Shown here: positions 20,350-35,800 of the stretch, piece by piece | How positions within the stretch are numbered: the stretch's first letter is position 1 | Layout of the letters: every line of letters starts with the position of its first letter | From: Aphis gossypii | Taxonomy: Eukaryota > Arthropoda > Insecta > Hemiptera > Aphididae | Direction: 5' to 3' | Assembly (NCBI RefSeq): GCF_020184175.1 | Contig: NC_065531.1 | Location: forward strand, 11,057,213-11,121,212 | DNA: 64,000 nucleotides | Translations under genes and position numbers: made by a program | The notes under the pieces: model-generated | What the model was told of the DNA's origin: nothing | Databases searched by the model: none | Seen by the model: the letters and a program-made list of their open reading frames with translations, nothing else

Positions 20350-22906
20350 GTTTATTTTTTCTCCCTTTTGAGTTTTGGGGGATATCTGTGTATAATATTA
20401 TACCCCGAAACTCACCCGGACCCTCTTCACTAATTTTACAAACAGCCCATCATTTCGCTCGAGAAAACAATAACCAATCACATTATTTTAGCTAATGTGC
20501 CAAGCCTCCGGAGGCTGGGACGCGACTACAGTGAAATCTCTAAATACTGTACACTCTTGGTCGCTGAAGTTGTGTCCGCTTGGACTCCGATATTCGAAGA
20601 TGATTTTTGTTCAGACGGTTCAGTCTACAGAAGCTTAGCGATTGCTAAAAAATACGTCAGCTTTTCGAGGTACAATTATTCAGAGATGTCCGTTAGACGA
20701 CGAGGTTTCACTAGGTATAATATAAATATATACCCTATTCCTCTAATAAAAATAAATTGCCATTTATAATGTGTCATATGATGCACTAGTTTTTTCAGAT
20801 TTTTATAAAATTAAAGATGTAATTAAAAAAGGAAAACTTTTCAACTATACATTCTAAATACCTTATTTGGGCTCATGAATACTTTTAAACCAAGTTACCA
20901 GTAGTAAGGATAAAATAATGTTTGACTGTTTGAGTAATTTCTTAAAATAGATACTTTTTTCTTGACTATTAATCATTATTTTTAATTTATATTTTCAAAG
21001 TTAAAAAATTTAGTGTATCAACCTGTGGTCTCGACTCATAAGCCCCCAATTTTCATTTTATAGGTTTACGTCTATAGTTTAAAAAACATAAAACCTATGT
21101 ATAAGATGAAATATTTGATATTTGTTTAACTTTAAATTGTACAAAATATAAAATGTTGATTGATTAATACTAATATGTATTACGATAATCAACATCTTAA
21201 AATCTATGTATTTTAAACCTATTGTCATATTAATATATTATTGTACTCAGTAGGTAGATATAAAAAGTAACACAATAAAATACAAATTTAGTCATTCGAA
21301 ATTCGATTTAAATATACTAACAACCATATAGTGTCACAACATGATATTCTTCAATAGTATGTACAAATTAAGTATTGAAAAATAACAATAAGATCATATA
21401 ATTAAGTATGCACTAAAAAACCCAAAAACCAGAATTTCATTAATTTCATTCTTAAAGGCAAAAATGGGAGTTAGAACTGACCATACTTTGTGAATTACCC
21501 TATAAATATATAATAATTAATAGTCATTAATATATATGATTAAATGACTGTGTGTCTTTATTAGGCTACATGACTATATATGAGTGATTGATTATGAATA
21601 TAAATATACTCATTAGACGTTTATGAGTATATTTAACAATGTTTTGTTATTTAAATAGTTAGATGGTTAGTCAATATTCGACCGAAAACACAAGAATAAA
21701 AAGATTGATTATCAATTAGTGTCAAGTATTGGATTGTTGGAAAAATTTTAAACTATTGAAATAAATAGCCATAATTTATATAGGTTACATATTATAATAT
21801 AGGTTTAAATGGTTTAATAAGTTTATGAGGACTAAAGAAAAATTGATCGTTTGTTATGGCTATATAGTGTAAATACTGCACTACGTCACTACCTACATGT
21901 TTTCTGTAGTCATACACTCATATCAATGTATCAAATCTGTAGGAATGTCTTATTGAGCGATGTTTACAAACTATACACACCAAGACTGGAAAAATATTCT
22001 GAACTGATACAAATAATAAATATAATACCTACAGTAAGAGCCGTTAACAATGTGTTTAATATATATTTATATATCTACGCTACTATTGTACACAACGAGT
22101 TCCCGTTTTCCTTTCTTTGTGAGAATATTTATGTTATGGAGGAAAGAATGGATGCATTATTTTTTTGCGCGGACATGTAAACCACTGCAGCAGCTTTACA
22201 GTCTTACAGATACAGAGTAGGTACAAGATGCGAGGAATTTTCCCGCAAGGGGCTTAATCCCTTAAAATATATCAAATACCCTCTGAAAACACTTTTTAAT
22301 AGCATATACGCATATTATACAATATTATTATCAATACAAGCCACCGCGGATGTTTTAAAAACTGCATTCCTAACTCCTCAGCTGCTGCTAGTCGTGTATG
22401 CGTGCGTGCGTGCATGTGCATCTATTATATTGGTAGCCGGTAGGTAGGTGTACTATATAACGTATACTATTGTAGGCACTATAAGCATATATACACCTGA
22501 GACCAGACGACCCACCACGTACTACGTATAATACAAATCTGAAAACTGTTAACCTGGAGGAGGTCACGTTTGTGGTCTGCATTCCTTTCCACTTATCACA
22601 CTGTATATAGCGATATAATATTATACTCCTTACACACAGTGTCCCATTGCCATAGATGGGGGCCGGTTTGTTTGAAGTCGGTTTTACACTTTGGAAATCA
22701 TCACGTAAAGGTAGGTGCTTGTAGCACTGGAATTTTGACTGGAAAATATATAGAATAATATGCAGGTATAAACATAGTCACTGCGATGCTAGAGTAAAGT
22801 ATATATTGTATATACCTATAATATTATTTATCTGCAGTGTGTTTAACGTACATAATATTGTAGTGAGTAAGCATCACACCTACACACTATTGAACATAGT
22901 ATGAAA
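20350..22906. other. AT-rich stretch, no gene seen
   Basis: A slightly GC-richer piece at 20500-20600 carries a 90-codon frame (20497-20769) without recognisable features. The rest is AT-rich. Confidence 0.35.
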
Positions 22907-23110
22907 CAGCGGTTTCCTAACTGTGAGGCGCGCCTCCCTTAGGAAGCGCGAGCACTTGACAGGGGAGGAGCGAGCCGAGTTATTTTGTCATAACAATAAA
23001 AATATTTGTATGTTAAAATACTATAAATTTGTTATTTATGGGAGACGCAGTTGTTTTTTTTATTTTTAGGGTGGCGTAAACTGTAAACTAAAAAAGTTTG
23101 GGAACCGCTG
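22907..23110. mobile_element. hAT-like MITE, 204 bp
   Basis: The left end reads CAGCGGTTTCCTAACT and the complement of the right end CAGCGGTTCCCAAACT. The flanking 8 bp GTATGAAA (22899-22906) and GTATAAAA (23111-23118) match at 7 of 8. The GC-rich patch after the left end (GAGGCGCGCC) is typical of this family. No coding capacity. Confidence 0.75.
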
Positions 23111-23698
23111 GTATAAAACATAATATTACTATCATAATTCATAATATTCCATGTGTATTGGAAACGTGCGATACTTGAAATTCAAAACAATTCAATTGTG
23201 TTATTCGTATATGCCATTAGACATGACTTCTTTTTCAAACTTTTATACACATATACAATCACGAAATACTGTTATAAAAATATTACAGTGTTAATTAGCA
23301 GCTGTGATTATGATAAATGTAGCCAATATAGATATACTATTATAATAAACTAATAATCAGATAATTTTGAAACTGTACACGAGTGTTGTACATATGATAT
23401 ATATTTATGTATATTATACATTAATAATATATATAATATAGTAGATAACATGTCTGCTATTAAATTGAACAGATAATTACACTTATGAATTATTAATTAA
23501 TTACATTTAAAGATTACAAAATAAATAATACAGAGTAGGTACATAACGTCAGTACGTCACTACATCAATTTTTTCATACAAATTAACAAAGTACTCAGTA
23601 CTCGAAACAGTTGAAACGTGTGAATAATTTATTCAAACAAGTGCTACATTCTTAAGCGAAGTTATGTTTTTAATTGTCGATGAATTAAAAAAAAAAAA

Positions 23699-24881
23699 TT
23701 GTATGTCACAACTTATAAATTAATACCTACTAACAAAATATTTTTTAACATTGAAATAGTGAATGGTAAATAATATGTACCTATATCTATAAAATATGTA
23801 GGTACACAATACATTACTCATTTATTCTAATTTCTTTATAATAATTAATGCGAGCGATTATAAGTTAAGTATATAATACTGGCAATATTGCACAATGTAA
23901 TATATAATAATAAAAATTTAACTATGTAACAACACTATCTGAACCCTGAACCTAATATAATCTAGAAAAAAATAATAAAAATAAGTCACATTGCCTCAAG
24001 TAACTTAACTTACCTATAGAGTACCTAAATTACGTACCTAAGTGTATGATTTATATTTTATTTACAAATTTTTAATGACCCTTAGGTCATTTGAAACTCG
24101 AAAGTCATTACAAACTAAGACCTTAAGTATACACTATACAGACATATATAGGTAATTCGTACTTGGTATTCATATGATATAATATGAAATCTCTAAAAAC
24201 AATTGCCTCAAAATAATATTTCTATTTCTTCTTAATATTTGAATGCTTCCAACAATCTTATCATATATTATATAACATATTATTAATATATTATTATATT
24301 ATTATTATTATTATATTATATGTTACCATGTTGATTATTGTTGTTTAGATAAATTTAATAATTCATTTTTTCAAAGTATGAATATTAATATACCTAATAA
24401 ATTTAGTATTCTCATATTGTCATATGATATTTTATATCTATCCGTTTGCTTTATTAATACACACTACACTGTACACTGTATTATGTCGAAATAGTATGTA
24501 CTATGTACCATAATGGTACAAAACAAATAATAAGATTCAAGATATATTAACTTCAACTTTTTATAGTATTTTATAATAAAGAATGATGTATCCCCCTTTT
24601 CGAATGATAACTGGAATTACTTTTTTTTTAATTACTGTACAACGCTTATCGTTTAAGAATAATACGTAGTAAACCTCAGTAAAAGGTAAAACCCACGCGA
24701 GCATTACTCAATGGACTATCATTATAGACATAACTACAACACGAATAGGTATTAGGTACATGATAATTGAATGTGCTGTTGCTGTAACCTGTAGCACAAT
24801 GCCACAATGCATAAATAAATGTTTAAAATATATTATGTGTTAAGTATATATATATACTAGCTGTTATAAAAAAAAAAAAAA
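23699..24881 (+). repeat. Tandem duplication, copy 1 (1,183 bp)
   Basis: The block starting TTGTATGTCACAACTTATAA recurs at exactly +1,183 bp, with the offset constant at both ends, so there is no internal length change; a read-through of both copies showed no base difference. Each copy begins directly after an A-run and ends in one. No coding frame, terminal inverted repeat or LTR-like structure was seen inside. Confidence 0.9.
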
Positions 24882-26064
24882 TTGTATGTCACAACTTATA
24901 AATTAATACCTACTAACAAAATATTTTTTAACATTGAAATAGTGAATGGTAAATAATATGTACCTATATCTATAAAATATGTAGGTACACAATACATTAC
25001 TCATTTATTCTAATTTCTTTATAATAATTAATGCGAGCGATTATAAGTTAAGTATATAATACTGGCAATATTGCACAATGTAATATATAATAATAAAAAT
25101 TTAACTATGTAACAACACTATCTGAACCCTGAACCTAATATAATCTAGAAAAAAATAATAAAAATAAGTCACATTGCCTCAAGTAACTTAACTTACCTAT
25201 AGAGTACCTAAATTACGTACCTAAGTGTATGATTTATATTTTATTTACAAATTTTTAATGACCCTTAGGTCATTTGAAACTCGAAAGTCATTACAAACTA
25301 AGACCTTAAGTATACACTATACAGACATATATAGGTAATTCGTACTTGGTATTCATATGATATAATATGAAATCTCTAAAAACAATTGCCTCAAAATAAT
25401 ATTTCTATTTCTTCTTAATATTTGAATGCTTCCAACAATCTTATCATATATTATATAACATATTATTAATATATTATTATATTATTATTATTATTATATT
25501 ATATGTTACCATGTTGATTATTGTTGTTTAGATAAATTTAATAATTCATTTTTTCAAAGTATGAATATTAATATACCTAATAAATTTAGTATTCTCATAT
25601 TGTCATATGATATTTTATATCTATCCGTTTGCTTTATTAATACACACTACACTGTACACTGTATTATGTCGAAATAGTATGTACTATGTACCATAATGGT
25701 ACAAAACAAATAATAAGATTCAAGATATATTAACTTCAACTTTTTATAGTATTTTATAATAAAGAATGATGTATCCCCCTTTTCGAATGATAACTGGAAT
25801 TACTTTTTTTTTAATTACTGTACAACGCTTATCGTTTAAGAATAATACGTAGTAAACCTCAGTAAAAGGTAAAACCCACGCGAGCATTACTCAATGGACT
25901 ATCATTATAGACATAACTACAACACGAATAGGTATTAGGTACATGATAATTGAATGTGCTGTTGCTGTAACCTGTAGCACAATGCCACAATGCATAAATA
26001 AATGTTTAAAATATATTATGTGTTAAGTATATATATATACTAGCTGTTATAAAAAAAAAAAAAA
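24882..26064 (+). repeat. Tandem duplication, copy 2 (1,183 bp)
   Basis: Second copy of the 23699-24881 block. The terminal A-run is one base longer than that of copy 1. Such identity implies a very recent event or an assembly artefact. Confidence 0.9.
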
Positions 26065-29000
26065 ATAGAAAAAAATATATTTTTTTAATTAAGTACATAT
26101 ATTTATCTGGAATTATTTATTATATTGATTACATATCTTTTGTTAGTAAAAAGTTTTTACTTGAAAAAGTATATCAACTTCAAAACGTATGTATTTTTGT
26201 AATTAAACATAAAAATATTATTTTGGAATCGTATTTAGTTGAAACGTATTTTATTGGAATATTTGAAACAATATAAATTGGTAATATTTGTTTGGTTTCA
26301 TATTTGTTCAAAACTATATTCCGTAATCCAATAATGCATACCTTTTCAATGCAATATCGTTCATGGAAATAAGTTTTCGAGCAAGTACGATTCTGATTTC
26401 TAACAAAATATAAGAGTCTAGTTCTCCTACAGTTCTACCACAGTGCCACCCCATCAAAAATAATATTTTCTGTCTTGGTTTATACATAATTATTTATTAT
26501 AATAATATAGTATATTGTTTTATCAAAATTATATTTTACAACAATGATGTTGTTATGTTAGATCCAAATTAAGAGGATTTTAATTGACCTATTATTAAAT
26601 TTAAAGGTAAGAACATTATCTGTGGTTTCACGAAGGTTGTTTACTATATATCTGAATTTTTAAAGAAGTCATAAAAAAATATTTCAATTTAAAAATTTTC
26701 ATAACTCTAAATATCTTATATACTATATAGCTTAGATCAGGTATTCATAAAATGTAGCCGTCAGCTTTGATCAATAACAATAATAATATTATTGTTGACT
26801 ATCGATGTTATGAAATTGAAGTTGAATTAATGGTGAATGCCTAATGGTAATAATGTGTATACATTTTTGTATAATTGGAAGTAGGAAAATTCGTATGCTT
26901 ACGTATCCCCATCAAACAAGAAAGTTGAGTCCGCGATAGGAATTCAGAAGCCGATACCTAATTGCGACTTGTGGTCCTCACTCCTCATCAATAGAAAATA
27001 AATATAGTACTGTTCTTTTATATATTTGAACTTCTTTAAGTAAAGTCTACTGATAATATAGGCCAGTCGCATTAGTGGACATCGGTTAGTTACACACAAT
27101 TTATAATATAATTATTACTCACTCATCTCACCAACCACTATTAAGAAATAAATAATAATACCAGTAAATACGATTCTTAGTCATCATTATATAGTACTTA
27201 TTGTATACGTTATATATTTTATGACTTTCTGCACTCAGATTTCGGAGTACACATATTTTGTCTCAAGTCTTCAGATAACCTACTCATACCTACAGGATAT
27301 ACAATGATAACAGACAATAGTATTTGTATATATTCTAAAAGTGAAGGTAACGCGTTTTACATTATTTATTCTATTGAAATAAATTGTGCGCACGTGCTGA
27401 TGAAAAATCCAATTATTCTGATATAAATTATATTATATTGTAATTATATAATTACAATTATCGTTTAAATTTTACTGTAGAAGTTGTACAGCTGCCATAG
27501 TATTATTATACACTAATTAATTAACACGAATTTACAATTTCACAAAAGCATTGTAATTGGAAAATTTTCCAATATACCTAACCTATCTTTATTGAAAAGT
27601 ATTTCATAATCACAATGACTGTAAGAAATTTCAAAAATACGTTACAAATAAAATATAAGCATTCACTATAAATAAATATAATTTAAAATTTTACGTTTGA
27701 AGTAGTTGCAAGGTTCTTGCAGTTAAACATAAACATCATAATAAATAATGATATATACATACATAGTATTTTCAGTTCATTAATGTATGTACCTAATCAT
27801 TGGCTATTGGCGTTATATTTTTTGACTTGATCGTTTCTGAGAACCTTCATTAAAAATATTCAGTCACTATACAATCTGGTAAAGCGTCATAAGATAGACA
27901 ATTAGACAGTATCAACCTTCAATACTCGTTTATAAACAAAGTATTATTGACAAAATATTTATTTTTCAAATTTGGTAAATATTATGTCAATGAAAAATCC
28001 TGATTTTATCTAATATTTTTTTCACCAAAAACATTGGGTATCCGTTAAGTATGTATGATTCGTTTACATCAATGAAATAATAATTACTCACAAGCAGAAG
28101 TTGAGACACCAGGACACGTGGTTTTGTAATTTGTACTGTGTCTAGATCTGTATATTGTATATATATATATGTATATAGAGAGAGAGAGTACGCCGATTTT
28201 CGGAATAGATACCGAGAACGTATTATAAAATTAATATTATGAGACATGTCTTGCACTCATCTCACCATTTATAATTTAGTTATTTGTTGTCTGTAAATCC
28301 ACACATGTCGGGTGTCGATTGTTATTTTCTAAACTATTATAATATTATTTTGTTAAATGAATGCTACTCTAATAATAATATATTTTATGTTAATAAAATA
28401 GAATCGTCAACGGATGTAATTAATAACATTATAATCAATGGTACCTATTCATAGTTATTCTTAAAACCAAGCCCCTTAAGGAGACCGGAAATTAAAAAAA
28501 AAATTATTCTGTTTTTTTTTTTTTTTTTTTAATTCAAAGGATTCAAAAATCGAATGATGAAAGTATTATAGCAATTACAAACTTTGTATGAAAAGTAAAT
28601 ATAAACATACAATATCTGAAAAACATTTTTTTTTATCGAGAACAATGCCAAATTGTTGAAAATTTCTAAAATTGCTTGATCGAAATTGAATTGTTAGAAG
28701 CAAAGTGTAGTGTTAAGCGGCATTATAATATATAATAAATAAGTCAGAAATAACACAAATAACCATAATGTATTAGGTATCGCATTTAATTGTATGATAT
28801 TATTTGGGAAAGTAAGTTTTCTTTTACGAGACATGATGCAAGTAAAAAGTTAACAAATTAAAGGTAATTATTTTGAAATGTTGCCTGTTGGATCTATTAT
28901 AGCGAAGAGAACAATTGCTTAAGGAATAAACTCAATTTTTAAGGGAATATCTCATGATATTTAAAATTCATAAATATTTTGTTTTACATAAGTTGTACCC

Positions 29001-31128
29001 AAATATGCAAATTATGAGTGAATTAAATAAAGCAAAATTTGTTTCTATTTAAGAAGGCCAAAATATAGACGTATCATATAAATTGAAAGAGCATATTATT
29101 TTTAGAAAGGTAGTAGGTACGCGTAATTGATAACAGCATTAAAAAAAGATTTATTGGATTTTAACAACGTACTACGTACATTAACAACATTAAATTAATA
29201 TTTATATTAATATTCATTAATATGAATATTATTTGAATAAATTCTAAAAAGAAATTATCATATTAATGATTCGGTATATTGTATATTAAGATTTAAGTTG
29301 TTGACTGTTGTTGTTTTATTTATTGAAAAATGTACAGTATTTTTTTCAAACTTATTTATTTATAATAACGATACGTCGATATAGGTACGAAACGCAATAT
29401 TCTATATTAATGGTGCAATATAATACATTGATATGTTTTCAATACTATTATATTTAATTATTCAATATTTCAAAATATTAAACATCACATACATTATATC
29501 TGTAGGTATAGACTAAAGGCGTATAGTTTGGTTTTGCTCATTGATTCTAAAATTATTCATACACACACATTTTTGCCAACTCGTATTCGTATTTTTAAAT
29601 GTTATCAAAAATATGCTTAAAACAGTTAAAACCACCTATAAAATCAGCGAATTATGTGCATACCGCATACGTCATAGTTGTTATTTACTGCGAAATATGC
29701 ACTTATTATATTCGCTCGCAGTAAGATTCTCGTAAATACAGCCATACAGGGTGTCCGGTGATTAGCAAAAGACATTTAAAAAAAGAAGAATCATTGTGAT
29801 ACTAATATGCTTATAAACTATAGTATACTCACAATCACGTTCATATAAAATATGCACACCGAGGAGCCATATAATAATTATAATAATTTACGTTTTCGGT
29901 TTGACATACTGCAGGCATGTGTCAAATAGAGACGATAAAAGTTTACGATAAATGATAATTTTATAATAAACGTAGCACACTAGCACGTAGCAGATACGAA
30001 TGTCGGAAGTGATACTCCCCATTGCTATAATGCTTTACTCCACACGGGTGCATATAATAGTTTTGGATATATATAATACTAAAGTAGATAGGAGAAAATA
30101 GAAATAATACTCGTGTGATCTCCGAAAGGCCTGAGAAACCCTTTTGTGGTGTGCAGAGCACACGACTCCACAAGTGTATAGATAACGATTAGACGACATG
30201 TTTCAGTTTGTGCGTATGTGGCAAATTAGTAAATAATTTTATTCTTATTTCTAATCCCAACTAGTAACTACTATTTCAAAGTATGTTTATCCGGTCTTTT
30301 TTGAAGATAACTCAAATACTACAACTACCTATTTGTATTTTTAAAGTGGGAATAATATAATTGAATACCTAATTCCTTTTTCATTATTAATATTACTTAA
30401 TTTTTCGTTTTTCTACTTATAATCTTTTAGTATATTTTTAATAATTAATTAGTCATGTGTATAATTCATTAATTAATTTCAAGTTTCAGCCTTTATATAT
30501 ATCTAATTGTAATTAACAGTATTGATAACCAATAAAAATCACTAATCAGCATTCAGCATCATGTTATAAGATATTTTTGTTAATATTGAATTATATTTTG
30601 ATACGCTAGGATTTTTCACTTATAAAATTTGGATGTCAATATTTTTAAATATACTTATGCAATATGCATGTATAGTTTTCTTCTTGAAAAATGAAAAACC
30701 GTATATAATGCCCTTATGATTGTACCTTAATGACTAATAATTATAAATAAGTATTGCGCCTTAACAGTACCATGCCCGATTAGTATATAATCAAATTTTA
30801 AATTAACAAAAATACATCAAGATAATATTGATAATTACATAAATTATAAATATAGAATAAAGTAAACAAAGTAGATATAAATGGTCAATGAATGGTATAT
30901 TTTACACGAACGACCATAGAAATATTCGTTTACAGATTACAGTTCACATTATGAAAAGTTATGGAAGACGGTATTAATAAAAATTTTCAAGTTTAGAGGT
31001 TATACTTATAAAGTTAAAAAGTTTTAAATTATTATACCCAGATGCAAATACCATTTCATTTTGTGTCTTCACTATTATTTTCAATACCTAATTTTTAATT
31101 TAAAAACATTTGGAATATTTGAGAATAG

Positions 31129-31132
<4 letters not shown>
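26065..31132. other. AT-rich gene-free stretch
   Basis: No coding or RNA gene recognised. Contents are low-complexity AT sequence, a TA/GA microsatellite near 28157-28189 and T-runs near 28510-28530. CAGGGTGTCC at about 29746 looks like a lone transposon end. Confidence 0.35.

Positions 31133-31162
<30 letters not shown>
31133..31162. repeat. (AT)n microsatellite, about 15 units
   Basis: Uninterrupted alternating A and T, read directly. Confidence 0.9.
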
Positions 31163-31166
<4 letters not shown>

Positions 31167-32506
31167 CCTATTATAGCTAATGTATGTTATTTAAACTATA
31201 TTATTGCTAGATTAAAAGCATGATTATTTTAAGTATAAGTACTTAAAGTACTGCTTAACTTCAGAAACATTTAAAAATAAAAATACATGTATAATAAATT
31301 GCTTACCCGAAGTGACAAAGCTCGTTATCGTCGAATACTTGAATAAATTCTATAGACTGCGGTACACTGTCACAAGATTGGTAGTGTTTGTCTCTTCTTG
31401 GTAGTAACTTAATATGTATAATAATGAGTATAGTAACATAGACGCGTAGAGCATGCGAACAGCAACTAGTGCATAATATGTACATTAGGTATCATTGATA
31501 GTACACATTGCACACTATACTGCAGATATCGTCTTTAGATGACGTCAAGTAAACCTACATATTTTTAACTCAATAGGAAATGCAGTTTAATATGCCTAAT
31601 AAATTGCACGCTCAAGGTCAAAAATTACTTACACACAAATTTGTTTTCATTGAAATTAAATACCTGCATCAGCATTCAGCTTGCAACCGTTATTGCATCT
31701 TGTCACTTCACTCCTCGTCCTCTTTCGATTGTGCATTGTAATTAGCGTTGCTGTATGCGAGTATACACGGCGTTTAAAGTTTATTATTATTAAATAAGTG
31801 TACGATTACCTACCTATATTGAGTAGAATACATCGCTTCAAGTAAATAAAATTTATTAGGATTTATAAATATATAGGTATTAGTAATTGCAATTATTAGC
31901 AATAGTCTAAATACTAATTAATTATATAAATAATAAAACTACATATTTCTTGCATAATTATTTTAAAGTGAGCACTAAGCCGGTTATAAAAACACTTAAA
32001 GTTGTAGAACTAAATAGTAAATACTGATATAAGTCGGAAAAAAATCCTACATATTATAATGAATTATATAATAGTAGGTACCTACTACCTATAGATACAT
32101 ATATAATATATAGGAATATATTTTTTTATCGTATCAGAAAAAAATGCAATTATTACATTTTAATATAAAATGTAGTGAATATATAATATACGAATTGCAG
32201 GCATGCAAATGGGCATTGGCATGGGCATTTTTATTGAAATTCAACCATCAATGTCAAACATTGAAGTATATGAATCATCAACTTGTATGGAATTTGAAAT
32301 CGGAATGTATTTAACTCTGATGACTGATTGTCTAAGTACATAACTAAAAAAAAAGTACCTAGCTACTAGTTTGATTTAAGTTACCTATTTATAAAATTTG
32401 TTTGTATTAAATTCGTAAAAAAAAGTTACAAATTGAAAATAAATTGTATACTATTATAGACATTGTATCTACCTTCAAGTAAGATAAATCCCACATTTGA
32501 AATTTG
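31163..32506. other. AT-rich stretch, no gene seen
   Basis: Short AT-driven open frames only; no domain or RNA gene recognised. Confidence 0.35.
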
Positions 32507-32895
32507 CATAGGCGCAACTAGACCTCTATAACAGGGGGTGTTAAATATGTGAATGCACCACAGAGATATAGTGCTTTTTGATGCGACCTATATTGGCTAA
32601 AAATAGATCGTAAGCAATATATTTCTCCGTAATGTATACCTTATCGTCCTTATAGTTAATTGTCTAACAATATTATGGGAATATCCATGTATGGAATGAA
32701 TTATAATGAATTATATTATTATGACTTACGACCAAATAATTAAATATTTTTCAGAAAATTTTCTATAATTTAAAAACATAACAATCATGATATTTCAATA
32801 AGATATAATAAAAATTGGATATAAACAACAGGGGGTGCTAAATTTTAACTTTGGGGGTGCTAAAGACCTTTTTGCACCCTTTAGTTGCGCCACTG
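32507..32895. mobile_element. hAT-like MITE, 389 bp
   Basis: The left end reads CATAGGCGCAACTA and the complement of the right end CAGTGGCGCAACTA (12 of 14). The flanks GAAATTTG / GAAAGCTG agree at 6 of 8. GGGGGTGCTAAA-type motifs occur inside both halves. Non-autonomous. Confidence 0.65.
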
Positions 32896-35800
32896 GAAAG
32901 CTGCAGCAGTTAAAGAATTTTTGTGGTAGTTTATTATGCAGCTAAAACCCATCATTTAGTTTACCCCTCCCCTAAGTCTTTATTTATTTTGACTTTTTAG
33001 TCTTTGTATACAAAGTTAGATATCTCAAAAACTACTCATTTGAATTTTAATAATACAAATTTGACTAACATTAAATCGCTTAATAATTTATAATTTATAC
33101 ATGGGGTGTACATACTATAACACTATATACCTATATTATAGATATAAACGTACCTATTATAGAACTCATTTGAAAAAAAAAATATCACCACAAAACATTT
33201 TTATGATCCTTATTAAGTGTACTAACAAATTCCAAATCAAAATTTGATTTAATATGCTTGTAGAATCACTCTGTATACAAATAAGTGAGTATTTAATTTT
33301 AATGTGGTATATTTTCACAGGTACGCCTAAATGTAGAAAAAGGCGTTGTTCTAGGTAAATTGCGAAACTAAGCAAAACGCTATTAAAGAGAGGCCAGGAT
33401 ATTGCGTCATTTCCGTTGGACCATTATATAGCTATGTACCTACTATACATGTATATAGTACATATTATATACAATATACCCAATTTATCAATACCATAAA
33501 GTGACGATGAGACTATAAAATGATAGACGGTAGTAATAATAATATTGCATAAGAGCCACACTATAAGATTGCCGTACATGTGATATAAATAGTTGTTCTA
33601 AAGTATTTAAAATGCCGTATAAAAGTTCATTATAATTTATCTAGTGTATGAAAAAAATAATTTTAATTGGAAGACTTGTCAAAAAAGATGTGAAATTATT
33701 AGGTGGAGAATTAGAAAGAAAGAGTTATGGAGTATGGATAGGTAGAGAAGGATGGAGGATGGGTATGAAATGGGATGGCCCTGAGAGGCCTTTTAAATAT
33801 GGTGTGTACCTACTACCAATATAATAAATCATATACTTGCATTATGTAGCGGTTCATGACGTTCATGTTACAAAAAAATAATTTGAAATAAATTGATCCA
33901 AAAATATTATTTACCAGCTGGTTCAACTAAATATGTAATATACATTTTATTCTATTTTGTAATATATGTAAAAGAAGGTAAAACAAAATTGTGTGCTTTC
34001 ACATATATAGTGTATGATAGTAGGTATACCAATTTATTATAATATTTTATATTATGTATACAATAATAATATACTATATTATTTATATTATACATAGGAT
34101 ATGTGAGCTAGTATAACATAGGTACCTATTATTTATTTAGAGTTTATAATATAGGTTGGTACTATACTTACAATTAATGTATTTCAATTTGAAAAACCCT
34201 TTTTATCAATTTAAATGTAAATGTGAGTAAAAAAACTTATTTTTATAAGTAGTTTAGGGTCCAATTACAAGTAAAAAAATACATCGTTCTAATGCGAGTA
34301 GGTATATATTTGATTTTTTAACAACCATTATATTTAATGTACAAATGTTAAACACATATGACATAAAGTTTGTGAATACAGCACACCACGGCCGTGACTA
34401 GTTAGAATACTAAGAAAATAAAATCTATATAAAAAGACGAGTTTCTTTTAATATATTCATGACAATATTTTATAAACATATGAAGTAACAAGTAGGTATA
34501 CAAAGATAAAGGTACACACACATTTCGTATACATGCATCGTTGTTCACTTATCAAGATAATAAATATTATAACACAAATACGTTTTTTAACTGACTCTCT
34601 TTAACGAATGTACAGTTTCTACTTTCTTGTTTAAATATTTAGATGATTTTAAATAAATTTTACATTAAGATTAGCCAGGTTAGGTAAGGTTAGAAAAGTT
34701 ATTGGAATTTGATTTATGTACCACCTATAATATTATGTTTTTTGGATAAATTACGTTGTTTAAATAATAATATATGCCTAATACCTATTAAGTATAAATA
34801 TAATATACTTTAGTATATATTTTTATGGAAGTTCAGTAGAGACGTGAGTGTAAATATAATTTTTTTTTCACGTCCATATAATATTGCATTTTTGTTGGAC
34901 AAATTAAATCCAAGTCAACGTATAAGTCTTGTGACCTCACCTTATTATGTGATAAATATGACTCATAATCGTGTCGTACTCATACGTTTAAATGTTTAAA
35001 AAATAACACATAATAATAAGAAAATAATTTTTACATAAGGTTCAAAACTTCAAAATATTGTATGCATTCATTGTAATATACCACAATAATGTGTACCTAC
35101 ATTATATAGTATACCTATTATGGTTGTATAACGTGTTTAAAATTAATTCTTATCGAAATATTTTATTGTAGTAAACAAGTTTCAATCTATCATTAAATAA
35201 ATAAATAACAATTATTATAATATTATGCATATTTTACCAATGCAATATTTGCATTTAATCATTTTACTGTTTATTTTAAATTTCTCGCAGCTCTTTTCTT
35301 CAAATGAGGCAGTTCGTGTATCACATCGTGGTCTGTACGAAATATAACATAAATAATAATCGAAACACGAGGACAGCCATTGCTACAATAACGGTAACAC
35401 ATTATTATGTATTTATTTTATTATTATTAGAATATTAAGAATATTTAAAATGTTATATCACAAGTGAAGATATATACCTACCGGATACACATACACGCCT
35501 ACAATATAATATTATGTAAAAGTTATAATAATATAGGTATAATTTTTTCATTTTAAACAGTTTGTCCAAAACAGATTTAAGAGGATGCCACACCCGAATG
35601 TGTTGTTTCCATCTTACAAACATACAACGTCACAAGTTTGTGTTTCAATTTAGATAATTTAGTGTAGTAATCTTTAACAATAGAGTGATATAACCCAATA
35701 TCAAACTTAAAAAATAGGTAGTAGGTACTAGGTAGGTATCTATATTGTAAAAAACATAAATGAAAACACAGATTATGTTTAAATTTGATAATTCACTTTA

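Noticed and set aside
23699..26064. The 1,183-bp pair as LTRs of a retrotransposon
   Set aside because: The copies are directly adjacent with no internal region, no TG..CA ends and no target duplication.
29746..29800. CAGGGTGTCCGGTG as a transposon end
   Set aside because: Single end only; no inverted partner found nearby.
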